From assembly GCA_023374025.1 (NCBI GenBank), contig SIJG01000011.1:75004-139003 (forward strand): a stretch of 64,000 bases of DNA, in the 5' to 3' direction. The notes under the pieces are model-generated. The model saw only the letters and a program-made list of their open reading frames with translations. It was not told where the DNA came from and did no database searches. This document shows positions 55,240 through 64,000 of this stretch, in pieces. The stretch's first letter is position 1. Every line of letters begins with the position of its first letter. The translations under genes and the position numbers were made by a program. The stretch is from Heterodera schachtii (Eukaryota; Nematoda; Chromadorea; Rhabditida; Heteroderidae).

Positions 55240-56204
55240 CCCATGTTGCACTTAAAACAATTAAATGAATTTTTAATTAATTTTTTTTTGGAAATTTTTT
55301 GAAGAAAAAAAAAAACGATTTTTGGGGGTGTGTTTCGGGTAATATTATACCCAATGCTTAAAATTTAATAAATATTATTTCGAAATTTTCTTTTCAAAAA
55401 CATGGCATAGCTAAAAACATGTTGTTTTTCTTCTTATTTGTTATTATTGTATATGTAAAATTTTAATAAATATTATGTCAAATATACGTGGCACGAGCAC
55501 GCTCTCACCAGCACAAATTAATTACCCGGAAATTAATTGGACAAATAAAATCTTCATTATGAAGGACCAAACAAATTTTCCCACCAAAACAGAGAGGCAA
55601 AATAAATATGTTTTTATTACCCATGTTTTTACGTGTATGCGTATCTATGCGCATACACATATAATTTATAATTGTAAACAGCCTAGCAATATAATATATA
55701 AGTAGGCTTGATGTCATCAAGGAATGTATAATATTGGCAGTATTCTTTCACTTTTTACATATTTAAAATAAATAAAAAAGAAAACAGGAATGAAAAAATA
55801 AATATTTTACATATTTAAAATAAATAAAAAAGAAAAAAGAATGAATAAAATAAATATTTTTTTGATGCTGTTTTGTTGTTAAGCTAGGTTTCTTATTTTT
55901 CGGTTTTTTTTTTCATTCCCGAACCTAAAAAACTAAAAAGATAAAAAAAACTCAAGTTTCGTTTAAACAAAAAATATTAATTAAAATTTATTTTAACTTT
56001 TTTAGCCTAAACTAACCAATTTTTTCTTCTCATTTCCGGCATACATATTTGATTTTGTCTTATTTCGATGCATGGCCAAACTATTAATTATTCCACCTTC
56101 TTTTATTAAAATTAAATAAAATATTTTATTAAAATTCAGATTTAAAAATATATTTAATGTTTCTAATCATTTTAATTGCCATTTTTTCATTTTACCATAG
56201 TTTA
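55240..56204. other. Intergenic region without recognisable gene
   Basis: AT-rich. 55755-55850 has a tandem pair of attttacatatttaaaataaataaaaaagaaaa. A less AT-rich patch at 55490-55720 gives short opposed open frames without protein character. 56150-56204 is the 5' flank of the next gene. Confidence 0.35.
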
Positions 56205-59200
56205 ATGAGTGCATCGCCGAACAATGGTCCAAAAGGCCAAAAAGTGGGCCAAAAACAATAAATTAATTAATTTAGCTTCTCTCGACTTGTTTTTTTTTCG
56301 GACAGAAAATGAGAATACTCAGAAATTTTTGTTCAAATTAAATTCCAATTTTTCTAGCCTTTTTGAAACTAAAAATTTCCAAAAAATCAAAAAAAATAAA
56401 GTGACAAAAAAATCTCACAAAATAAAATTTTGCCAATTTTGGCGGATTTACATACGCATTTTTCTTACACATAAATTAGAAAACACAAGAACAACAACAT
56501 GGTACAGCACCACCAGCTGCAGCAGATCGAGGCGAAAAGCCCGAGTTTAAATCGAAATCGGCCAAATTTGCCAGTGAATTGAGGGTGGCCAAGCCGGTCG
56601 CGCAGCGATCAATGAGTGCCGCAGCAGTGAAAACAACAAGTCCGGGCACTATTGAAGGTGATTGATTAACAATGGCACTGTTTCCATTTTTCAATGGTCA
56701 AAATATTTGTACATGTGTGCTACCAACCAGTACGGCAATTGAAGCGTTTGATTATCGGCATTTTGGAAAGTCAAATCCAAAAAGTCGGGAATTGGGTTTG
56801 GCACGTTGCTTTGCGTGGTTAGAGCGCCCGGGAAAGACACTGAAAGATAAGCAATCTGGTTCCGGGACGTCAAGGTCATGGACGGAAAAGCCCAAAACGC
56901 ATGAGCTCGAGATTGGAGTTCAGGGAGCGGGATTTCACTGTCAAGATTAGCGCTAAAGGATGGAAAAATGCCAAAATGAAAAAAAAATGCGAATCCACGG
57001 GAGGACAGCAGCAGGTCGAGACTCTGCTGGGATGGCAAAGGCCTAAAAAATTGTTAAATTCTGGTTCGAACGCGTCAAGATTCCGAGAGTCTCCGATGTG
57101 TGGCGACGCCCTCAAAAATTTCTGAAACCGGCATTCCATTATGGGCATGTGTTACATGCCGGAAAACGAAAATTTTGAACATTCCGAATTGTGTGGCGAC
57201 TCCGACCCACTATTTTTTTTGTTTTTGTATTTTAAATCATATTTTACCTTTTGCTTTTAAAAAATACCATAATCTAATCAAATTAGTTTAACATTATAAC
57301 AATAGTCTTATCAAACTAATCTGATTCGTCCAAAAAATGCCGCCCCCCCCCCCTCCAATTAGGCTATATCGGCACGCTGAGGATGGAAAATTTCGCACCG
57401 CCGATCGTGATCAGAAAAGCTCGGCCATCCGACGTGGACGAGATCATCACATTTGCGCAACCGGCTTACATGCGTGACCCGTTGCGTGCCGACCTTCTCG
57501 CGGGCTCCAAACTGAAGGAGGTGAAGAAGACGGACTACAACCATTGCAAGTCCATGCTGCTCGACCTGTTCGACGGCACGCGCGTGATTTTGGTGGGCGA
57601 AACGCGGGACCGAAGCGGACGAAAGCGGTTGATCTCCTGCTTTCAACTGTATCGACAAAGCAAAACCGCGGTGGGTTAGGGTGTGCTAATTAATTCTCCA
57701 TTAGGATGCGCTAATTAATTCCATTAGGGTGGGCTAATTAATTCCGAACAGATCTTCCCCCGCCCCCCTCTACTGAATCTAAAAACCTAAAATTTTCATT
57801 AATTTTTAAATTTTTTAAAGGATTTCTTCGAAATTTTCTTTTTTACAAATTCTATTATTTGTGGAAGTATTTATTCTGTTATTACGAAAAATAATTATTG
57901 TTTATTATTTGCAAAAACACGGTATAAAAATCATTAGAAAATTCACATGAATGTAACAAAAAAATAAAACTCATATTTTAATATTTGTTTTTCTAAATTA
58001 TTCTAATTTTACGAAAAAATAAATATCCCATGGAAAAAATACTAAACAATTTTTTATACTTTTAGAAAATAATGTAAATCCATAAAATTTTCTCTCGAAA
58101 AAAACACATTTAAAAATTATTTTTCCAAATTCTTCAAGAAATAAATTTCAAACCTAAGTTTTCTCACCTCAATTAATTAATTATCCATTTGTCAATCAAA
58201 ATGATTTTTTCCTAATTAATTTAAATGCATTTTAAGCCTATTTCGGAAAAGAAAAATTTTTTTATAAATTTTTTCAAAACCATTCACGAATTTTAAAATT
58301 CAGTTAATTATCAATTATTATCATAATTTTTTTTTTGTTTTGTTTTTCTATCAATTATAAATGCCGCAATTTAAGGCATATTTCGGCATGTTCGCTGTCC
58401 ATCCCTTTTTCCAAGCGTCCGGACTTGGCAAACGATTGTTGACTGTTGCTGAACGCTATGCCCGAATTGTGTGGGGCAGTGACGAGATGCAATTGGATGT
58501 TGGCGGTAGTTTGTCCGAGTTAAAGGCGGGCATGGGACGGTTGCAGAGGTAATTAATGAATTGCCGTAATTAATTAATAAATAATTGCCCATAAAACACT
58601 CTCGGCGATTAATTTTAAAAATAAATAAAAAATTTCAAAAAACGTAAAAAATTCAAACAAAACAAAAAAAATGAGTCTCCTTTAAGCCTATTAGCCTGTT
58701 TTTGCCGTGCCACTTATTAAAATTTGATTTCAGAACTATTAGACTGGTTAAGATGATCAATTTTAAAATAATTCCAAAAAATAATTAATTTTAAAAAATA
58801 TAAAAAGTAAAAATCCAGAGAAATTGGAATCAACATTTAAGATAAGGCTTTTTTAAAGATACTACAAGCGGCGCGGGTTCCGATCAACCGGCATTCTGCG
58901 CCCCTTCACTGGGGCGGTGTCCCGCTTCATCACGGTGGACCGAAATGATCTGTGGATTGAGATAATGGTCAAGGACATACGTGGAGCATTGGATGACATC
59001 GGCGGAGACCCAGAGAAACGGATGAAAAGAGTGAACAGTCGGGGGAGATTGGCCAGAGAAGCAGACAAAGACGACGGCGTCGGCAGAGATCCACAAAAAA
59101 GGATGGAGAGAGTGCGAAGTTTCGGGAGATTAGTCATAGAAGCAGACAGAGACGACATCGGCAGAGATCCGCAAAAAAGGATGGAGAGAGTGCGCAGTTT

Positions 59201-59318
59201 GGGGAGATTGGCCAGAGAAGCAGACAAATCGGATGAGAGTAAAGGCATAAGTGGAGAGGAAAAGAAAAATACAAGCCAGGCAGAGGAGGATGAGAGAATT
59301 AAGCCTTTAGCTGATTGA
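56205..59318 (+). CDS. GNAT-family acetyltransferase with C-terminal 25-residue repeats (5 exons, 385 aa)
   Basis: Exons 56205-56243, 56480-56657, 57363-57670, 58376-58548, 58859-59318 join in phase. Residues 1-72 are polar and low-complexity (GTAPPAAADRGEKPEFKS). The GNAT fold starts near 88 with VIRKARPSDVDEI. Motif A is AYFGMFAVHPFFQASGLGKR (176-195), containing the acetyl-CoA pyrophosphate loop QASGLG. Motif B is LQRYYKRRGFRSTGILRPF. Such enzymes move acetyl from acetyl-CoA to an amine; the substrate is unknown. After residue 280 the protein carries three near-identical copies of GRDPQKRMERVRSLGRLARE-ADxDD and an acidic tail, which I know from no GNAT. The C-terminal part has higher G+C. 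The first two exons rest only on phase and composition; an alternative start is ATG 57383. Confidence 0.75.
56660..57200. other. GC-richer block in GNAT intron 2
   Basis: Open frames on both strands (56672-56950 plus, 56876-57148 minus, 56901-57125 plus) overlap and none looks like a known protein; gagttcagggagcgggatttcactgtcaag could be LEFRERDFTVK. It may be a decayed gene fragment carried into the intron. Not assigned. Confidence 0.3.
57672..57752. repeat. Three tandem copies of TTAGGGTG-GCTAATTAATTC
   Basis: Units of about 30 bp (ggttagggtgtgctaattaatt, attaggatgcgctaattaatt, attagggtgggctaattaatt) begin two bases after the GNAT exon 3 donor. The first unit overlaps the donor region. Confidence 0.75.
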
Positions 59319-60111
59319 AGAAGCATTTTCAAACAGTTGTGTCTCCTCGAAAAATACAGACTCGGAACAGCTTTAATACAGTATGCCTGACCCGGAATAA
59401 TTTTATGAATGTCATCGGATTCAGCAAACTTTTTTTATTTAAAAATTTTTCAAATTGTTGCCAGTTGGCGTTTCGTTGTAGTTTTACTGTAGAAAGATTG
59501 GCAAAAATAAATGTTTCTGGCTTTTTTTCGCTGTTTTGTAACCTGATTGATTTGATTTTATACTTAGTAATAAACTTTGTGAACTTATAGCGCATTTTCA
59601 GTTTGCATAGATTCAAAATCTTGAAATCCTGATAAATTTGGCACTAAAATTTCAAATATGAAAGAGATGATTCAGTATTGTGCCAAAATCTGCCTGCCAA
59701 ATGGGGTCGATTGAAAAATTTGACGAACGAAAATGTCGAAATCTAAAATTTGGCACACCCCTCTGGTTTGGGCCCTGGCTCAATTTTCGCATTTTCCCAG
59801 CGCAGGTGTGCCGGCGCCGATTTTGTTTGAAATTCTACAAACAAAAAAAAAGATTTTTAACGAAAAGCTTAATTTCAAATAAATTTATATTATTTTTATT
59901 ATTATTAACAATGGTGGATGGGGATGGCATTTAAAAGCATTAATTATAGTCAATTAGATGATCATTCATCAATCAGTTAATTGTCTTTAATAGCATCAAA
60001 TCAATTAGGGACAATTAGTGACGGGGAAGGCTAATCGATGTGCTTTTGAATATCAGGCACTACAAAAACATGGATTTGGGTCACAGTCACACAAATGGTC
60101 GATCCGATCGA

Positions 60112-62103
60112 TCAGTAGTTAATGCTTCGGAAATAGTCAGCCAAGGCACCAGTCGTTTTTGAACACCTAAATTTAAATTAAAAAATGGAAAATTTTAATT
60201 TTTTTTTAATTTTTAGTTACATTTCGGGCTGAACACCACCCTCATAGATTGAAATGATGAAAGCTAAAAAAATAATAATATTAGAGATATTAATTACGAA
60301 TCCGTTTAATGAATTAGCATGTTGTAATTGATGGTGTGTTATGAGGTTACTTAACTTTGCTCAAAAGCAACCAAATTTTATTTCAAGATTTGATAGCCCT
60401 AAATTTCTCTATTAGCCTTCAAAATTTCAAAAAATTTCATTGGGCTTTCAAAAAAAATTTGAACATTTTTGCTATAACTATTTTTTTAATTTAACGAAAT
60501 TTTTTGAAATTTTGCAGGCTAATAGAGAATAGTATGGGCTATCGAATGATACTCAAGAATTAAGCATTTGGTTGCTTGAAAGCAAAGTAATAAGCAGAAT
60601 TTTTATTTGATGGTTTTTAAAAATAGAATTTTTTGCTTTTTTCTATTTATGCATTTCACTTTTTAAATTGTTTTTATCAAATTAAAAATTTATTTTCCTT
60701 TTCACAGTAATTCTTCACCTTTGCCCGTTTTGTAAATGAAGAACCCGGTGGCCATCTTTTTGCCTTAAAAGAAATAAATTAAAAAATTAATTAATTTCTT
60801 ATTTAAACACACCGATAATCCGATCCGTGTCCGCTTGCAGTACAAAAAATCTAGGAAAATTTTTTTAAACAAATTCTTATTTTTAAAAAACGTCGCCTGG
60901 GACTCAACCGGCGCCAACTATTATTTTCTTTGAAAATTTTGTTACCGAATTTGGTATTGTCTTTGGAAAAAAGCACAAAGGCTAAGCTGGCGCTTTGCGC
61001 CCATTTGTCCGGCGCCAAATGTTTGGAGCCTTTTTTCGAACTTTTCTCATTCGAAATGAAGAGCGTCTAATTAAAAGCAAAAATTTTCTTCGAAATTTGC
61101 TTATCTTATAAAAAAAAGTATAAGTTGGCGCCCATTGTCCGGCGCCAAATGTTTGGCGCATTTTTTCTAACTTTTCTCCTTCGAAACGAAGTCCAGAAGC
61201 GAGCACAGCATCCGGCTAAAATTTTAATTAATGATTTGGGTTTTCGTTTTTAAATTACGACAACCTGCTTCAGTCCGTTCATTGCTGCCGTTACTTCCGT
61301 GGCATCCAACTTAAATAAAAATAAATTTATATTTAAAAATTTGCAATGCTGAAACAAGTAAAATTTAGTTAAATGAAAAAATGGGTCCACTTCAGGGATG
61401 CACGAAAACTTCAAAAAAAAAATTTTCGCACACGAAAACGAAACGAAAAACAAAATTTTGAAAATCGAAATCGAAAACGAAACGAAAAAACTTTAGTGGA
61501 CGAAAACGAAACACGAAAACGAAACTCAAAAAGTGCCGAAAATGAAGGCCGAAACGAAAACGACACGAAATTTCGTGCATCCCTGGTCAACTTCGTCCCC
61601 CCCTCCCCCGCGAAAATTTTTGAACTGTTCAAAGTCAGAAATTTTTCAAAAAAAGTTATGAAATATTTTATAAGAAAATTCAAGAAATAAAATTTTTCTG
61701 CAATTTTTTGGAAATTTTTTTGTAAAATACTTAATAATTCATAAAAAAAATTTAGAAAAAAATGTTAGAAAAATTTTTCAAAATTTTTTTCTTGAATTTT
61801 CTTATAAAAATGTTAAGATTTTTTTTTGAAAAATATGTTTAAAATTTTTTGAATTTTCACTGGGGGGGGGACGAGTTGCTTAGAAAAAAATTTTTGTAAT
61901 TTAATAATAAAATTAAAATTAAATTGAATCCTGACATTGAAATTGTCCGATTTTCCCCAAATGGAACCGTCCAAGCCACAAATTGCAGCCTTAGAAACAT
62001 GTCCAGTACCTGGAAAAATTCACAAAAAATTTTCACGGATTAAATAGGTAAAATTAATAATTTTACCGATCAGATTGTTGTTGACAAGATCAGGCCAAGA
62101 CAT
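60112..62103 (-). CDS. pfn: Profilin, copy 1 (8 exons, 126 aa)
   Basis: Exons (minus) 62103-62067, 62009-61936, 61309-61265, 61215-61172, 60850-60813, 60763-60719, 60263-60221, 60166-60112 join in phase to exactly 126 residues, the usual profilin length. Landmarks: MSWPDLVNNNLI start, HVSKAAICGLDGSIWGKSDN, LDATEVTAAMNGLK, VLQADTDRIIGKK, ATGFFIYKTGK, IYEGGVQPEM, KTTGALADYFRSINY end. Profilin is a small cytosolic actin-monomer binder that promotes filament growth at formin and Ena/VASP sites and binds poly-proline by its N- and C-terminal helices (W3 and Y126 present). Most of its length is introns holding foldback and hAT-like elements. Convergent with the GNAT gene. Confidence 0.93.
60340..60610. 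mobile_element. Foldback element in a profilin intron (second copy 63355-63650)
   Basis: cttaactttgctcaaaagca pairs with tgcttgaaagcaaagtaata. Core: ttgatagccctaaatttctctattagcctt and its inverse. The copy in the second profilin gene keeps about 40 more bases at the centre (aaagttatggtagatggactc), so the first copy has lost its loop. Confidence 0.75.
60895..61171. mobile_element. Foldback element with TCCGGCGCCAAATGTTTGG words
   Basis: Left gggactcaaccggcgccaac; right agttggcgcccattgtccgg. Copies of tgtccggcgccaaatgtttgg at 61004 and 61136, each followed by ttttttc-aacttttctc-ttcgaaa-gaag. The right part overlaps the end of profilin exon 4 (61172), so the duplicated ttcgaaacgaag stretch includes exon-like sequence. 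Its left end recurs at the window end (63950). Confidence 0.6.
61393..61585. mobile_element. Non-autonomous hAT-like element (TSD GTCCACTT / GTCAACTT)
   Basis: CAGGGATGCACGAAA / TTTCGTGCATCCCTG ends; flanks GTCCACTT (61385-61392) and GTCAACTT (61586-61593), seven of eight identical. Interior of cgaaaacgaaac words, same family as 21963-22173. It lies in profilin intron 2. Confidence 0.82.
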
Positions 62104-63117
62104 TACAAAATATATAGAAAAATTTTACTAAATGGGGGAAAATGAGAATTTTTACCCTTGAAAATGTGCAAAATATTGCATTAATTTGAAAAATAAATTA
62201 TTAAAATCAAAAATTTATAATTTATTTAAAAATAATATTAAAACTAATGATTTATTCTAATAGAATTTGTTTTAATTTTAATAATATATAAAGTAAAATA
62301 ATTTTGGGGTTGGGAATTCCATTAGTACTTTAAAAAGGTTTATAATCAAATTAATATGTGCATTATTTCTGCTAATGGAAAAATCCCAACAATAATTATT
62401 TTGTAGGAGCTCAAGAAACTGCTAATGCTTCTCGCACTTTTCATTATTCTCGACAGAAAAAATTTGTAAAAAAAAAACAAAAAAAAAATGGGCATGGCGA
62501 AAAGATGTTTTCTATCAATTTAAAAATTTATACTGATGGATTTAAATTTTTTTAAATTTTTCGGCTGCTACTTGAAAATTCCGGAAAACAAAGTTTTTTC
62601 ATTTGATTTTACTCGGTATATTTTTTAATTTGATTTTCATAAAATCCGGAAAACAATGTAAATTTCAAATATGAAAGAGATGATTCAGTATTATGCCAAA
62701 ATCTGCCTGCCAAATGGGGTCGATTGAAAAACTTTGACAAACGAAAATGTCGAAATCTAAAATTTGGCACATCCCTCTGTTTTGGGCCCTGGCTCAATTT
62801 TCGCATTTTCCCAGCAGGTGTGTCGGCGCCGATTTTGTTTGAAATTCTACAAAAAAAAAAAATATTTTTAATGAAAAGCTTAATTTCAAATACATTTATT
62901 ATTTTTATTATTATTAACAACGGTGGATGGGGATGGCATTTAAAAGCATTAATTATAGTCAATTAGATGATCATTCATCAATCAGTTAATTGGCTTTAAT
63001 AGCATCAAATCAATTAGGGACAATTAGTGACGGGGAAGGCTAATTCGATGTGCTTTTATGAATATCAGGCACTACAAAAATATGGATTTGGGTCACACAA
63101 ATGGTCGATCCGATCGA

Positions 63118-64000
63118 TCAGTAGTTAATGCTTCGGAAATAGTCAGCCAAGGCACCAGTCGTTTTTGAACACCTAATAAATTTTAAATTAAAAAATGGAA
63201 AACTTTAAATTTTTTTTATAATTTTTAGTTACATTTCGGGCTGAACACCACCCTCATAGATTGAAATGATGAAAGCTAAAAAAATAATAATATTAGAGGT
63301 ATTAATTAAGAACCGTTTAATGAATTAGCATGGTGTAATTGATGGTGTGTTATGAGGTTACTTAACTTTGCTCAAAAGCAACCAAATTTTATTTCATTAT
63401 TTGATAGCCCTAAATTTCTCTATTAGCCTTCAAAATTTCAAAAAATTTCATTGGGCTTTCAAAAAGTTATGGTAGATGGACTCAAAACTTTTGTTTTTTT
63501 TTAACATTTTTGCTATAACTATTTTTTTAATTTAACGAAATTTTTTGAAATTTAGCAGGCTAATAGAGAATAGTGTGGGCTATCGAATGATACTCAAGAA
63601 TTAAACATTTGGTTGCTTTAAAGCAAAGTTATAAGCAGAATTTTTGATTTGATGGTTTTTAAAAATAAAATTTTTTGCTTTTTTCTATTTATGCAATTTT
63701 ACTTTTTAAATTGTTTTTTATCAAATTTAATAAATAAAATTTACAAAATTTATTTTCCTTTTCACAGTAATTTTTCACCTTTGCCCGTTTTGTAAATGAA
63801 GAACCCGGTGGCCATCTTTTTGCCTTAAATAAAATAAATTAAAAAATTAATTAATTTCTTATTTAAACACACCGATAATCCGATCCGTGTCCGCTTGCAG
63901 AACAAAAAATCTAGGAAAATTTTTTTTAAACAAATTCTTATTTTTAAAAACGTCGCCTGGGACTCAACCGGCGCCAACTATTATTTTCTTTGAAAATTTT
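63118..64000 (-). CDS. pfn: Profilin, copy 2, 3' half (runs off the window)
   Basis: Exons (minus) 63910-63873, 63823-63779, 63275-63233 and 63172-63118 match exons 5-8 of copy 1 in length (38, 45, 43, 55 bp), splice phase and residues: VLQADTDRIIGKK, ATGFFIYKTGK, AFIISIYEGGVQPEM, KTTGALADYFRSINY. The encoded C-terminal half is open. Exons 1-4 would lie right of the window. Nucleotide identity with copy 1 is very high in introns too, so the tandem duplication is recent. Confidence 0.88.

Larger units (their letters stand above)
59640..62640. repeat. 3.0-kb tandem duplication unit, first copy
   Basis: The sequence from aaatttcaaatatgaaagag (59652) recurs from 62660 to the window end at a constant offset of about 3,006 bp, with few differences. 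It includes the profilin 3' exons and their introns. A short deletion (about 40 bp) in the first copy at 60457 and the element at 61393-61585 are among the visible differences or unpaired parts. Confidence 0.85.

Noticed and set aside
56672..57148. Overlapping frames in GNAT intron 2
   Set aside because: Frames on both strands have similar length and no recognisable motif; kept only as a note on a GC-richer block.

Overview
The window is eukaryotic, AT-rich (about 70% A+T by eye) and looks like a nematode chromosome. Genes are split by many short introns ending in TTTTAG or TTTCAG. Nematode-typical families are present: an Srsx-type chemoreceptor, a DUF273 glycosyltransferase and a nematode-like profilin. 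Genus is not resolvable from the sequence. No tRNA, rRNA, CRISPR or prokaryotic operon was seen.

Layout. 1-16400: decayed partial copies of a chemoreceptor (Srsx-like) locus. The best copy is broken by a 3.2-kb composite insertion (3517-6706) with a Ty3/gypsy pol 3' half, an LTR and four copies of a perfect palindrome. 17190-19492: a small single-pass membrane protein. 20500-38300: a cluster of one unrecognised gene family. The full-length member (31255-36574, 7 exons, 824 aa, signal peptide) is built from repeated halves of a novel module. Around it lie a truncated minus-strand copy, frameshifted copies and exon fragments. 38819-47800: two sideroflexin genes head to head, with ten exons of identical length in each copy. 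50147-55028: DUF273 type II membrane glycosyltransferase (10 exons). 56205-59318: a GNAT acetyltransferase with an unusual C-terminal 25-residue repeat. 60112-64000: two tandem profilin genes on the minus strand about 3.0 kb apart, the second running off the window.

The rest is mobile DNA. I found ten (C/T)AGG-ended inverted-repeat elements flanked by 8-bp duplications (seven perfect, three with one mismatch), which points to non-autonomous hAT elements. There is a 1.4-kb TG...CA insertion with a 5-bp duplication. There is also a large set of foldback elements that share a conserved core (around ttggtatcattcgaaagc) but have unrelated ends, often made of a short repeated word. Minisatellites at 190-392, 20409-20512, 26225-27005 and 28745-28840 use words of the same style.

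Splice models were built by hand from GT/AG sites and reading-frame continuity. They are consistent across duplicated gene pairs, which supports them, but no transcript or database evidence was available. The most novel item is the secreted repeat-module gene family. The transposon and foldback systems are the most striking structural signals.
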